The notes beneath the pieces were generated by a model. The model was not told the origin of the DNA. It made no database searches and saw only the letters and a program-made list of their open reading frames with translations. From Pseudoflavitalea rhizosphaerae (GTDB taxonomy: Bacteria; Bacteroidota; Bacteroidia; Chitinophagales; Chitinophagaceae): DNA of 64,000 bases. The stretch lies in the NCBI RefSeq assembly GCF_003991355.1, contig NZ_RCSU01000005.1, positions 186,001 through 250,000 of the forward strand. The letters run 5' to 3'. The position numbers and the translations under genes were made by a program. Numbering within the stretch: the first letter of the stretch is position 1; the number at the start of each line of letters is the position of its first letter. Below, piece after piece: positions 27,460 to 38,490 of the stretch.

Positions 27460-28452
27460 ATGAAAATCCTTTTCTTTTCCGCCAAACCATATGATATACA
27501 ATTCTTCAACAAGCACAATGCAGCTTTCAATTTCGATCTGCAATTCCTGGAAGCCAATCTGGATCCGCATATTGTGAATGCCATTGAACCAGGTACTACT
27601 GCTGTTTGTGTTTTCGTAAATGACCGCCTCACCAGGGAAGTGATAGAAGTACTGGCGGCAAAAGGAGTAAAGATCATTGCGCTGCGTTGTGCAGGATTCA
27701 ATAATGTTGACCTCAAAGCTGCACAGGAAGCAGGCATTCATGTGTGCCGTGTTCCTGCTTATTCTCCCCAGGCTGTTGCAGAACATGCTGTAGCGATGTT
27801 GCTTACACTAAATAGAAAAATACACAAAGCTTATAACCGGGTACGTGAACAGAATTTCTCCCTGAACGGTCTGCTTGGCTTCAACCTGTATGGAAAAACG
27901 GTTGGAGTGATCGGCGTCGGAAAAATTGGACAGGCTTTCTGTCATATCATGAATGGTTTTGGTTGTTCCGTCATTGCTTATGATCCTTATGCTGACCCAA
28001 AGTTGATGCCGGATATTGAATTTACTTCACTTGAAGAACTCCTGAAAAGATCGGATATCATTTCCCTGCATTGCCCGCTGACGCCGGATAATCATCATTT
28101 CATCAATGCGGGAACTATTGCACAAATGAAAAAAGGTGTGACGATAGTGAATACAAGTCGTGGTGCATTGATCGATACCAGGGATGCCATAGAAGCATTG
28201 AAAACCGGCCAAATCGGCAACCTGGCGATAGACGTATACGAGCAGGAAGAGAAACTATTCTTCAAGGACCTTTCTGCCGAGATCATTCCTGATGATTTGA
28301 TCCAGCGACTGATGAGCTTTCCCAATGTACTGGTAACAGGTCATCAGGCGTTTTTCACGGCTGAGGCCCTGGACCAGATCGCTGCCACCACGCTTCAATC
28401 GGTGAATGAACTGGGAAACGGTCGCATACCCGCAGACGTTATGGTAAAATAG
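27460..28452 (+). CDS. ldhA: D-lactate dehydrogenase / 2-hydroxyacid dehydrogenase
   Basis: 330 residues, the length of fermentative D-LDH. The NAD-binding signature is GVIGVGKIGQAFCHIMNGFG, the substrate arginine motif is VNTSRGALIDT, and the catalytic histidine lies in VLVTGHQAFFTAEAL. The protein reduces pyruvate to D-lactate with NADH in the cytoplasm. It stands 76 nt after nagA and may have its own promoter: a TTTGC at about 27425 and a TATATTC some 20 nt later resemble Bacteroidota promoter boxes. Another D-2-hydroxyacid substrate remains possible, but the match in length and motif spacing to LdhA is good. Confidence 0.87.
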   Translation: MKILFFSAKPYDIQFFNKHNAAFNFDLQFLEANLDPHIVNAIEPGTTAVCVFVNDRLTREVIEVLAAKGVKIIALRCAGFNNVDLKAAQEAGIHVCRVPAYSPQAVAEHAVAMLLTLNRKIHKAYNRVREQNFSLNGLLGFNLYGKTVGVIGVGKIGQAFCHIMNGFGCSVIAYDPYADPKLMPDIEFTSLEELLKRSDIISLHCPLTPDNHHFINAGTIAQMKKGVTIVNTSRGALIDTRDAIEALKTGQIGNLAIDVYEQEEKLFFKDLSAEIIPDDLIQRLMSFPNVLVTGHQAFFTAEALDQIAATTLQSVNELGNGRIPADVMVK

Positions 28453-28713
28453 AAAGTATAGGACCTGCTGGTCATAGAAGGTAGAAAAAAAATATTCCAT
28501 TTATATCGTTCTCTTTTTTTACCTTCATTGTCCCCTTCTCATAAACGCTGAAAATTTATCCCTGCAAGCCATAATTCAGTCCTGTATTGATTCCTGTGAT
28601 ACAACGGGAAAATTTATGTGCATTTTTATCCGTCCTCCAATATAAACAACTGCTTCGTCTTGCTATGTGAAACGACTTATTCAACCATAGTCATAACTCA
28701 AAAAACTAATCAA

Positions 28714-29535
28714 ATGAGCAAGATCAAAGTAAAAGATGGAACAGAGATTTTCTACAAAGATTGGGGAACCGGTCAACCGATCGTTTTCCATCATGGCTGG
28801 CCATTGTCGTCTGACGACTGGGATGCGCAAATGTTCTTCTTCCTGGAAAACGGTTTCAGGGTGATAGCGCACGACAGGAGAGGTCACGGAAGATCAACTC
28901 AAACACCGAACGGACATGAAATGGACACCTACGCATCTGATGTTGCAGAGCTGGTTAAAGCGCTTGATCTCAAAGATGCGATCCATGTGGGGCATTCTAC
29001 CGGTGGCGGAGAAGTGATCCGGTATGCAAACAAATTCGGCAAGGGGCGAATCGCAAGAGCCGTGCTGATCAGCGCCGTACCGCCTGTAATGGTGAAATCC
29101 GCCGCCAATCCCGATGGCGTTGATATTTCCGTTTTCGATGATATCAGGAACAATACGGCTAATCAACGCCAGCAGTTTTACCAGGACCTGACGATCCCGT
29201 TCTATGGTTATAACCGGCCAGGGGCAAAGGTTTCACAGGGTATCCGCGACAATTGGTGGAGGCAGGGTATGATGGGGTCAATCAAAGCACATTATGATTG
29301 TATCAAGGCATTTTCTGAAACGGATTTTACGGAAGACCTGAAAGGTGTGGACATTCCTGTGCTGGTGATGCACGGAGAAGACGATCAGATCGTTCCTTAT
29401 TCGAATTCTGCGCCTAAGTCGGCCAAATTGGCGAAGAACGGTAAGCTCATCTCTTATCCCGGCTTCCCGCATGGCATGCCAACCACGGAACATGAAACGA
29501 TCAACAAGGACCTGCTGGCCTGGATCAAATCATAG
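28714..29535 (+). CDS. Alpha/beta hydrolase, arylesterase / non-heme chloroperoxidase type
   Basis: 273 residues from the ATG at 28714 (MSKIKVKDGTEIFYKDWGTG). An in-frame extension to 28618 has no supporting features. The catalytic serine is in the elbow GHSTGGGEVIR, the oxyanion region is HHGWPLSSDDWD, the acid is in LVMHGEDDQIVPY and the histidine in YPGFPHGMPTTE. This matches cofactor-free haloperoxidases/arylesterases, which hydrolyse aryl esters and can perhydrolyse short acids. It is a single gene ending at a bidirectional terminator shared with convergent katG. The 28453-28713 gap before it shows no gene. Confidence 0.88.
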   Translation: MSKIKVKDGTEIFYKDWGTGQPIVFHHGWPLSSDDWDAQMFFFLENGFRVIAHDRRGHGRSTQTPNGHEMDTYASDVAELVKALDLKDAIHVGHSTGGGEVIRYANKFGKGRIARAVLISAVPPVMVKSAANPDGVDISVFDDIRNNTANQRQQFYQDLTIPFYGYNRPGAKVSQGIRDNWWRQGMMGSIKAHYDCIKAFSETDFTEDLKGVDIPVLVMHGEDDQIVPYSNSAPKSAKLAKNGKLISYPGFPHGMPTTEHETINKDLLAWIKS

Positions 29536-29551
29536 GAAAGTATAAAACAGT

Positions 29552-29575
29552 AAAGGCGCGGAGTTCCGCGCCTTT
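29552..29575. terminator. Bidirectional rho-independent terminator
   Basis: A 10-bp perfect stem, AAAGGCGCGG-AGTT-CCGCGCCTTT, flanked by A and T runs. It lies between the convergent esterase and katG genes and can serve both directions. Confidence 0.85.
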
Positions 29576-29594
29576 TTATATTTGCTATTTCCTA

Positions 29595-31967
<2,373 letters not shown>

Positions 31968-32086
31968 TCAATAGCTAAAAACTATCAGGGTGACCGGGCG
32001 GTTTCAGAAATGTTGTTCCTACGTGTGCGAAAAATAGGGGAGCATTGTTGCTGATCAAATATACTTGAATTTTGGGACTGGCATTA

Positions 32087-32590
32087 TTAGTGTCCGGGTT
32101 TCTCCCTGCCTATGAACCTTTCTTCTCCGAGCAGGAACCTGATGGCCCTGCTGATATTCTTTTCGAGGCTTTCCGGTGTTTTCAGTTTCGCCAGGTATTT
32201 TATGATTTCCTTTTGCGTGGAGTTGTTCAACTGTTTATAAACCTTTGCGGCATCTTTGTTGGCTTTCAGCGCTTTTGTGAAAGCGGGAGGCGTTTTGATG
32301 GTGCGTGGTTCAGGATCGAATGTGATATCGATACTGATCCGTTCCCCGATCCTTTCAGGCGATTTTTTAAGCATCGTGGTGTTGATGTAAAGGCGCCACA
32401 CACCCAGGTGCCGCACGAGGTTCTGTTTGTATGGATGATTGTTGATGCTGCCCTTTACAGGAATAGGGCTACGGCCTTTTCCAGCCTGTTTGAAAATGGC
32501 GGTGAGGACCTTTTCAGGTACCGGCACAAATGGATTGATGCCGATAATATCGATGATTGCCTTGAAAGAATATTGCTTTCCGTGCTGCAT
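32087..32590 (-). CDS. DUF1905 / YdeI-OmpD-associated family protein
   Basis: 167 residues. The N-terminal ~95 residues resemble the DUF1905 beta-barrel (FVPVPEKVLTAIFKQAGKGR, then SPIPVKGSI and WRLYINTTMLK). The C-terminal ~70 match the helical YdeI/OmpD-associated domain (PPAFTKALKANKDAAKVYKQ, then LNNSTQKEIIKYLAKLKTPE). This two-part arrangement is common in Bacteroidota and is linked to antimicrobial-peptide or bacteriocin tolerance in some bacteria, but no activity is established. Start at the ATG at 32590. It is divergent from the lipoprotein gene at 32698. Confidence 0.8.
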   Translation of the reverse strand: MQHGKQYSFKAIIDIIGINPFVPVPEKVLTAIFKQAGKGRSPIPVKGSINNHPYKQNLVRHLGVWRLYINTTMLKKSPERIGERISIDITFDPEPRTIKTPPAFTKALKANKDAAKVYKQLNNSTQKEIIKYLAKLKTPESLEKNISRAIRFLLGEERFIGREKPGH

Positions 32591-32697
32591 CCTGTAAACT
32601 TATGTCTTTTAATGATCATTTCCGGCCAGCCAGTAATAAATGAACAGTAAAGGTTCTTTCATTATCTTCATCGCCATTTAATCCATTAAAGCCCCCA

Positions 32698-34302
32698 ATG
32701 AAAAACAGCATCCTGCATCCTGGTAAAAACATCCTCATTCATTTTACTCTTTTTTCTGTATTCCTTGCCTGTAATAATGAGTCCCGAACCTCTCAAAACA
32801 ATTCATCCGGCGATTCTGCCCGCGTAGAATCTGTTGCGGGAAAGGAACCGGAAATGCCTGAGTTGAGCACTGAGCATTATGTGACCAATCTTATCAACAG
32901 GAGGGAGGCGATCAAAAAGCAGCTTCCGGGTATCAGCCATTCAGTTGCTGTTCAATTATACCAGTCGCTTGTCTTGTTCATGGATACGGTGATCACCGGC
33001 ATAACAAAGAATGAAGGCAACTGGCTGGATGAATACGTGAACTATTACGATGAAAGGAAGAAAGAAATAGTACTGCCTGTAACGATACAGTCACGGGTGG
33101 ATCTGCTGGCCACTGCCGGACTTGAACCCTGGCCAATAGGTGAGGGCATGACTGACCTGCGAACTGTTCCCCGCTTTTATACCGGTATCTTTCAATCATC
33201 CCTTCCGGCAGATTACCGGCAGTACTTACAAATCAGGGCTGATGAAGATACTGTTCTGTACAGCGCGGATGCAGGCATCATCATTCCGCTGGAAATGGTA
33301 GGGGTTAGGGTATTGAGCTGGGAAAGATTCCTAACCAATTTTCCCAATAGTGTGTTCTGGATTGAAGCGAGAGAACATTACCAGCGTTATCTGCGTGATT
33401 ACCTGTTGGGAGAAGACAATACGCCTTCATTTTCCGGGATCGATGATATCAGCAGCCTGCTGCCGGATAACAGGAAGGAATACCTGCTTTTTCTGGAACG
33501 CTACGGTAATTCCACTGCTGCCGGAATAGTCAGGTGGTTCCTTGAAAAACTGGAAAACGAAAAATCGTTGCCTGAGTTCAAACGGAAGGTGGTCCGCGAG
33601 ATCGATCTGCTGTATTCTACGGAGATCCCATCGTCAGCTGGTGAAACAGTCTTGTTGCCGGAAACAATTGAGAAATTGACCAAACCTGTATATGATACCG
33701 TTCCCCTGAAAATAGAAATGGGCAACGATGTAACGGAAGTGGTTAACCGGGCATTGGATACCGTGCTGTACCTGCAACAGGATAACAGCCTGTACAGTTT
33801 TGCAGTTTTTACCAATCGCGGTGAAAGCGGAGGCGCTCCTTTTTCGGGTTGGTGCGATGTATGGGCTTTCAGATATTCCAACGGGAACTGGCAGCTTATC
33901 GATTACCGATTGCACGCCGGTGGTGGCGGCATGTATGGAAATTCCGGTTACTTCAACAAATTGGTCCGGATGGGCGGCAATGCTGCAGGTATTGTGATTG
34001 CAGGTGGTATCACTCATATGGGAAGCAGCGTTTCATGGGATGATATCATTCCATTCTCCGGAGAAAGACTGCTGACGCCGGTTGACATCGTTACAAATGA
34101 TTCTTACGAAAATCATGAAGGGCTGGTAAGAGCGAACGAAACAAAATGGTTCTTCCGGAAAAAAGTTGCAACAGGCTGGTATGACCTGGTGATCATTCCT
34201 GCGAGCCGCATTTATCATGTGTTGCCATTGGAACGCGTAGTGATTGGCAGCGTGAATGGAAAGTATGAAGTGCCTGGGAAATTCCTCGACAGAGGAATAT
34301 AA
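32698..34302 (+). CDS. Large lipoprotein of unknown function
   Basis: 534 residues from the ATG at 32698, with a lipoprotein signal (ILIHFTLFSVFLACNNES, cysteine about residue 25). The mature part has a Ser/Asn-rich linker, a helical middle (about residues 60-330) and a C-terminal globular part rich in Gly and Trp (GWCDVWAFRYSNGNWQLIDY, then HAGGGGMYGNSGYF). I recognise no catalytic motif and no named domain. It stands alone between the YdeI-type gene and tRNA-Lys. Confidence 0.75.
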   Translation: MKNSILHPGKNILIHFTLFSVFLACNNESRTSQNNSSGDSARVESVAGKEPEMPELSTEHYVTNLINRREAIKKQLPGISHSVAVQLYQSLVLFMDTVITGITKNEGNWLDEYVNYYDERKKEIVLPVTIQSRVDLLATAGLEPWPIGEGMTDLRTVPRFYTGIFQSSLPADYRQYLQIRADEDTVLYSADAGIIIPLEMVGVRVLSWERFLTNFPNSVFWIEAREHYQRYLRDYLLGEDNTPSFSGIDDISSLLPDNRKEYLLFLERYGNSTAAGIVRWFLEKLENEKSLPEFKRKVVREIDLLYSTEIPSSAGETVLLPETIEKLTKPVYDTVPLKIEMGNDVTEVVNRALDTVLYLQQDNSLYSFAVFTNRGESGGAPFSGWCDVWAFRYSNGNWQLIDYRLHAGGGGMYGNSGYFNKLVRMGGNAAGIVIAGGITHMGSSVSWDDIIPFSGERLLTPVDIVTNDSYENHEGLVRANETKWFFRKKVATGWYDLVIIPASRIYHVLPLERVVIGSVNGKYEVPGKFLDRGI

Positions 34303-34415
34303 AATACATTTAGCTGAAGTGTGAGAGAAAAAAATTGCAATAACATTTGTGTTGTTTTGTTTTGAGCCTTACATTTGCAGCCTGATTCGATTCTCTGGAA
34401 GAGGATCATGGGTAA

Positions 34416-34488
34416 GATTCCGTAGCTCAGTTGGTAGAGCAATACACTTTTAATGTATGGGTCCTGGGTTCGAGTCCCAGCGGGATCA
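34416..34488 (+). tRNA. tRNA-Lys (anticodon UUU)
   Basis: A 73-nt cloverleaf. The acceptor stem GATTCCG pairs with CGGGATC (one T-G wobble); the D-arm has AGCTCAGTTGGTAGAGC, the anticodon loop is CTTTTAA giving UUU, and the T-arm is CTGGG-TTCGAGT-CCCAG. CCA is not encoded. It lies just upstream of an integrase gene, and its 3' end is the likely attachment site of the mobile element. Confidence 0.95.
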
Positions 34489-34490
34489 CA

Positions 34491-34517
34491 GAAAGCGTCC
34501 AAATCGGACGCTTTTTT
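34491..34517 (+). terminator. Terminator downstream of tRNA-Lys
   Basis: The stem AAAGCGTCC (34492-34500) and GGACGCTTT (34506-34514) with a 5-nt loop ends in a T run directly after the tRNA. Confidence 0.8.
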
Positions 34518-34589
34518 CATTATACAAAATGAAAACCCGCTTCTGGTCTAACTTTCTATATCAAGACTTTTCAATTCATTTCAATTCCC

Positions 34590-34642
34590 GAGGGTAGGTA
34601 TTCGGGTAGGTATCTTTCCTCAGTACATTTATCCTACCCTCG
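34590..34642. repeat. Integrase arm-like repeats (GGGTAGGTAT) between tRNA and integrase
   Basis: GGGTAGGTAT occurs twice in direct orientation (34592-34601 and 34604-34613). A related inverted copy is at 34633-34642, where CCTACCCTCG is the exact reverse complement of 34590-34599. Their position between the tRNA 3' end and the integrase gene suits arm-type binding sites of a tyrosine integrase. Function is inferred. Confidence 0.6.
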
Positions 34643-34695
34643 CAACTTACTTGCAGAATCGTTTAGCCGCATTTAATCAACGCAAAAACTATTGT

Positions 34696-36018
34696 ATGCG
34701 AGTTAGTGAACAACTATCTATTCTTTTTCTTCGGGAGAAATCTGAACAAACTAAGGACAGGAAAGCGCCTATTTATGCGCGAATAACCTTAAATGGGCCA
34801 AGGAAAGAAATGTCGTTGGGTATAAAAGTACTGGATGAGCATTGGGATCAGGCCGCCCAGAAAGCTAATGGCCCGGATTCAATCAGAATCAACAAAATTA
34901 TTACCAGAGCGAAAGCAAGGCTGCAAGAACTTGAACTGATTTTATCTGCCCAACACGATTATGTCACTGCGGCCATGCTAAAAGCAGCTTATAAGAATGA
35001 ATTTAAAGGGCCTGATACTGCTAACCCTACCCCGCAAGTTGCAGAAATGACCTTTTGTAAGGCATGTAATTATAAGTATAGCAAATTTGCGGCTTTGGTC
35101 AAGCAAGGTCTAAGATCGGACACTACTTTACGCCGCTGGAGGACGACCAAAAGAAAGATTCGCCTCTTTTTGCAGTTCAAATTCAAAAAATGGGATATTC
35201 CCCTTTCTGTAGTAAAATTCTCCATTGCGGAAGATTTCCAGCACTTCCTATTGACACAGGATAAGCTTCAAGAAAATACGGCGGCGAAATATTTAAAGAA
35301 TGCCCGGGAAATACTCACAATTGCAGAAAATAATGAGTGGATCAATAAAAGCCCGTGGAGGGGTGTTAGAATCGCCTATGACCAACCAGAACGGAAGTAT
35401 CTTTCTCTATTGGAAATTGCAACTATTTTCAAAAAGAAGTTAATTGAAAGGCTTGATCATGTGCGTAATATTTTCCTATTTGCCTGCTTTACAGGATTCG
35501 CTTTCCAGGAAGTGCTGAATTTAACTCCTAATGATATTTTTGTCGGAATTGACGGAAAACGATGGATCAGAATTAACCGCAAAAAGACAAAGAATCCAGA
35601 ATGCCTTCCTTTACTACCAATTCCAGCTGCTATTGTTGATAAGTATTTAAATGATCCCTATTGTATTGCTAACAACAAGCTGCTTCCAGTAAAAAGTTAC
35701 CAGAATTACAATGGGTATTTAAAGGAAATAGCAGATATCTGTGAAATTAAATTCAACCTATCTACGCATGTTGCCCGCCACACTTTTGCTACTACAATCT
35801 GTTTAGATCACGGTGTTCCATTGGAAATTGTAAGCAAACTTCTGGGGCATAAGAGTATTCGGACAACCCAGATCTACGCCCAAATTTCACAGAGGAATAT
35901 TTCCATTAACATGCAGAAACTTGAACAAATACTGTTTACCAAGAAAGGGGCAAAAATTGTTTCTGGAAACTTTGCTGAACTTCTCGAAAAGGCATATGCA
36001 AGGTCAATCGCAGCATAA
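34696..36018 (+). CDS. Tyrosine recombinase/integrase of a mobile element
   Basis: 440 residues from the ATG at 34696 (MRVSEQLSILFLREKSEQTK); a TTG at 34651 is possible. The domains are an N-terminal arm-binding domain (to ~residue 90), a SAM-like core-binding domain (~125-230) and a catalytic domain (~235-440). The catalytic HxxR is in HVARHTFATT, the second histidine in LLGHKSIRTT, and the nucleophile is the tyrosine of TQIYAQI. The usual first catalytic arginine is missing: the motif reads TGFAFQEVLNL rather than TGLR. The same residue is known to be replaced in the CTnDOT integrase, so the protein can still be active. It sits beside tRNA-Lys and should catalyse insertion and excision of the element. 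Confidence 0.9.
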   Translation: MRVSEQLSILFLREKSEQTKDRKAPIYARITLNGPRKEMSLGIKVLDEHWDQAAQKANGPDSIRINKIITRAKARLQELELILSAQHDYVTAAMLKAAYKNEFKGPDTANPTPQVAEMTFCKACNYKYSKFAALVKQGLRSDTTLRRWRTTKRKIRLFLQFKFKKWDIPLSVVKFSIAEDFQHFLLTQDKLQENTAAKYLKNAREILTIAENNEWINKSPWRGVRIAYDQPERKYLSLLEIATIFKKKLIERLDHVRNIFLFACFTGFAFQEVLNLTPNDIFVGIDGKRWIRINRKKTKNPECLPLLPIPAAIVDKYLNDPYCIANNKLLPVKSYQNYNGYLKEIADICEIKFNLSTHVARHTFATTICLDHGVPLEIVSKLLGHKSIRTTQIYAQISQRNISINMQKLEQILFTKKGAKIVSGNFAELLEKAYARSIAA

Positions 36019-36032
36019 ATAGCATTGACTGG

Positions 36033-36091
36033 ATTATGCCGCAAAGGCCGGGGACTGTCGCACACGTCCCAGGACGCTATGGCATAAACGC
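36033..36091 (+). repeat. 59-bp direct repeat, copy 1
   Basis: The unit begins ATTATGCCGCAAAG and ends GGCATAAACGC. It shares the central TGTCGCACACGTCCCAGG with a second copy at 38491-38549 in the same orientation. GGGAC and GTCCC can pair, and the ends (ATGCC/GGCAT) can pair. It lies 15 nt after the integrase stop. The pair encloses 2.4 kb of accessory genes. Confidence 0.85.
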
Positions 36092-36185
36092 TTTAGAATT
36101 GACCGAGAAGGGTGCATTTTCAAGCTCTAAACCGAAGGCTTATTCGAATTATTAAATATATTTAAGGTCATCAAATCAATAAACT

Positions 36186-36515
36186 ATGGGAAAATTTGTC
36201 ATTAAGAAACGTACTAACGGGGAATTTCAGTTCAATTTAAAAGCAGGAAACGGAGAAGTCATTCTCACCAGCGAAGGGTATACAACTCGGCAAAATTGTG
36301 ATAATGGAATAGAATCTGTCCGAAAGAATTCCCAGGATGATTCTAAATATGAGAAAAAAACGGCAACTAACGGTAAGCTGTATTTTAACCTTAAAGCGAC
36401 CAACGGTCAGGTTATAGGAACCAGCGAGATTTATGATTCCGAATCTGGCAGGAATAATGGGATTGCCTCTGTAAAAGAAAACGCTCCTAAGGCGACAGTA
36501 GAAGATCAATCGTAA
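36186..36515 (+). CDS. DUF1508 (YegP-like) protein with two repeats
   Basis: 109 residues containing two tandem YegP/DUF1508 modules: FVIKKRTNGEFQFNLKAGNG (residues 4-23, continuing GEVILTSEGY) and EKKTATNGKLYFNLKATNGQ (about 56-75, continuing VIGTSEIY). Each module is a small beta-alpha unit. The family is widespread and small, its role is not established, and it often appears beside mobile elements. The gene lies after the first 59-bp repeat and ends at a hairpin terminator. Confidence 0.85.
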   Translation: MGKFVIKKRTNGEFQFNLKAGNGEVILTSEGYTTRQNCDNGIESVRKNSQDDSKYEKKTATNGKLYFNLKATNGQVIGTSEIYDSESGRNNGIASVKENAPKATVEDQS

Positions 36516-36528
36516 ATTAGCTATATTA

Positions 36529-36552
36529 AAGGCGGCTTTCGGGCCGCTTTAG
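36529..36552 (+). terminator. Terminator after the DUF1508 gene
   Basis: The GC-rich hairpin GGCGGC-TTTCG-GGCCGC with flanking AAA and TTT lies 15 nt after the stop codon. Confidence 0.65.
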
Positions 36553-36627
36553 TTTTCCTCTGTATTCTCTTATTACTTCGCCCAATTTCGTTATGTCGAT
36601 TTGCTGTAATCTCTTCAATCAAACAGG

Positions 36628-37044
36628 TCAATACAAATAATCTATTCGTAAAGTGTCAGGAAAGAAAAATTGACCTTCCATCACTGCAACAATTGCTAAT
36701 ACTATATCCGACACAGAGGCATTTTTCGTTAAATAACCGGCTACTCCATAATCTTGACATTTCTTTATTATACTTAAATCATTGTGCATCGTGAGCATTA
36801 TGATTTTTATTTTGGGGTAATTTTCTCTTAAAATAGGCAATAAAGCAATACCATCCAGAATCGGCATTTGTATATCTAGTAATACTATATCAATATAGAT
36901 TGATTTTTCAAGAGCAATTAGAAGTTCTTTGCCATTATTGGCAGTAATTACAATTTCGATTTCCTCAAATGGTTTTAAAACAGTTTTTACTCCTCTAATA
37001 AATAGATTATGATCATCAGCATGCGCCACATAAATTTTTTTCAT
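36628..37044 (-). CDS. Stand-alone response-regulator receiver protein
   Basis: 138 residues from the ATG at 37044 (MKKIYVAHADDHNLFIRG); a GTG at 37053 is an alternative. It is a NarL-type receiver domain: the acidic pocket is ADDH, the phospho-acceptor is in DIVLLDIQMPILDG, the switch threonine in IIMLTMHND, and the lysine in GYLTKNAS. There is no output helix-turn-helix; the protein ends shortly after the receiver at LRIDYLY. It is either a free-standing receiver or a truncated LuxR-type regulator. No histidine kinase is adjacent. It lies in the segment between the two 59-bp repeats. Confidence 0.85.
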   Translation of the reverse strand: MKKIYVAHADDHNLFIRGVKTVLKPFEEIEIVITANNGKELLIALEKSIYIDIVLLDIQMPILDGIALLPILRENYPKIKIIMLTMHNDLSIIKKCQDYGVAGYLTKNASVSDIVLAIVAVMEGQFFFPDTLRIDYLY

Positions 37045-37159
37045 TACAAACACTGTTATAACATGTAATCCTTCCTTAGCAGACCTGCTTTTAAAGCTCC
37101 TAGCATCAATTGATGATTATCGATAAGTCAACCCTAATTATACTCATATGATAACCATT

Positions 37160-38263
37160 CTATATTAAATTATACTTTCGAAAAGGAAGTCCTGCTGAAA
37201 TCCGGCTCTTATAAATTTTTATTTCTTCGGAAAAATCTTTAAAGGCAGATTCAATTATTTTATGACTAATTACATGATCCTTCCCTGCAATTCGATTGAA
37301 TGAAGCATCACAAATTTTTTGGATCCACCATGGGTGGGCATCTGCCAGCGTAAAGAGTAATTCACTGGCTCCATTTTCAAAAAGAAAACTTCCATCCGCT
37401 AAAGTATAGGAGTTAGCTAGCAATTCATCTACATCAGTATGGGCTGAAAAAGTCCCAATTTCTAACCGACAGTTAAATGATTCTATTAATTTCTTTGCTT
37501 CCTCCCTTTTTGCAACCTCGGGATTTACTGCAATAATGGCAAATTGAATCTTACTTGAAAGAAAAATACTAAAATAATTTCTTAAGATGTCCGTATTAGT
37601 TTTTTCTGGAAAATGATTTAATTCATCACACAGAATCAAGATCGAATCAAAACCATATGACTGAATGATCGAATTAAGTTCATCTAATAAATGTAAAAAC
37701 TCGAAAGGAGCTAATTCCTTCCTTTCAATAGAAAAATCATTTTCTTGTGAAACTCGCCCTTCCAAAAATAAGCGACCGCCAAGTTCTTTACTTAATTTTC
37801 CTGAGCTAGTTAATTTTTCATTACTAACAATTTTAAAAACTCTTTTGATTGCCTTTTCCTCCTGGCCGTTAAAAACATCTCCTCTGGCATTTAACATAGT
37901 GTCCTCTATCAATTCTGAGTAATTCTTTTTAAGAAGCTTTGTCCATATTTCAGCACAAATCTGATGAACAACCATTCCCAAGAAATTTGTTTCAACTGCT
38001 TTGACAAAATCAAATGCATTTATGCGAACAGGAAATATTTTAGAATTATTTCGTTTTTTCATTTCTGTATAAACAGTACTTAGAATACTGCTTTTTCCTA
38101 TTGCATCATTGCCATATATTATAAGACTTTCCCTGGTTTGGAACAGGGCCTTATTAATATATTCCATCTCCTTCTTTCTTCCGGCAAATAAAGGAGGAAT
38201 AACGGGATCCAAAAAAACGAAGGGGCTGTTTGTGGACATCATATGTATTTGAGCGTTATACAT
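37160..38263 (-). CDS. AAA/STAND-type ATPase
   Basis: 367 residues with a P-loop (IIYGNDAIGKSSILSTVYTE, about residue 50) preceded by a FAGRKKEMEYINKAL entry typical of ATPases that begin with a GR-E motif (Orc/STAND/AAA_16). The Walker B strand is ILILCDELNHFPE, followed by sensor-like FAIIAVNPE. The C-terminal part is helical. No effector domain is visible. The ATG at 38263 (MYNAQIHMMSTNSP) is used; a second ATG eight codons later is possible. It lies in the inserted segment, 107 nt upstream of the receiver gene on the same strand. Its role is unknown; sensing or target selection are possibilities. Confidence 0.8.
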   Translation of the reverse strand: MYNAQIHMMSTNSPFVFLDPVIPPLFAGRKKEMEYINKALFQTRESLIIYGNDAIGKSSILSTVYTEMKKRNNSKIFPVRINAFDFVKAVETNFLGMVVHQICAEIWTKLLKKNYSELIEDTMLNARGDVFNGQEEKAIKRVFKIVSNEKLTSSGKLSKELGGRLFLEGRVSQENDFSIERKELAPFEFLHLLDELNSIIQSYGFDSILILCDELNHFPEKTNTDILRNYFSIFLSSKIQFAIIAVNPEVAKREEAKKLIESFNCRLEIGTFSAHTDVDELLANSYTLADGSFLFENGASELLFTLADAHPWWIQKICDASFNRIAGKDHVISHKIIESAFKDFSEEIKIYKSRISAGLPFRKYNLI

Positions 38264-38300
38264 TAAAAATAATCAATTATTTTCTTAGCAATGCCTTGGT

Positions 38301-38318
38301 ATGTCGAATTTTCGACAT
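38301..38318. promoter_or_regulatory. 18-bp palindrome upstream of the ATPase gene
   Basis: ATGTCGAA-TT-TTCGACAT at 38301-38318, 38 bp upstream of the ATPase start on the minus strand. Its symmetry and position suit an operator. Confidence 0.4.
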
Positions 38319-38335
38319 AATTATTATCGGTTTAG

Positions 38336-38465
38336 TCACGCCGCCTGGCCGCTGGTGAAAATCTCCATTTCCCCACCCTGGTTGAACCGGCCCATCTGAA
38401 CTGCCTTACCTTTTTCCGGTACTTCAACTACCACATCTACATTATGCTGAAAAGTATTGACGCCA
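38336..38465 (-). pseudogene. C-terminal fragment of an unidentified protein
   Basis: The minus-strand frame ending at the TGA at 38336 gives a coherent, non-shadow-like peptide, VDVVVEVPEKGKAVQMGRFN followed by QGGEMEIFTSGQAA. No start codon or upstream domain is found. It lies just inside the second 59-bp repeat, so the upstream part may have been removed when that repeat or the cassette inserted. I do not recognise the family. Confidence 0.4.
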
Positions 38466-38490
38466 AGTAAATAATCAATATTTTGGCTGA

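Noticed and set aside
32072-32650. 192-residue plus-strand frame opposite the DUF1905/YdeI gene
   Set aside because: The minus-strand protein has clear family features; this frame has none and starts before the gene's 3' end.
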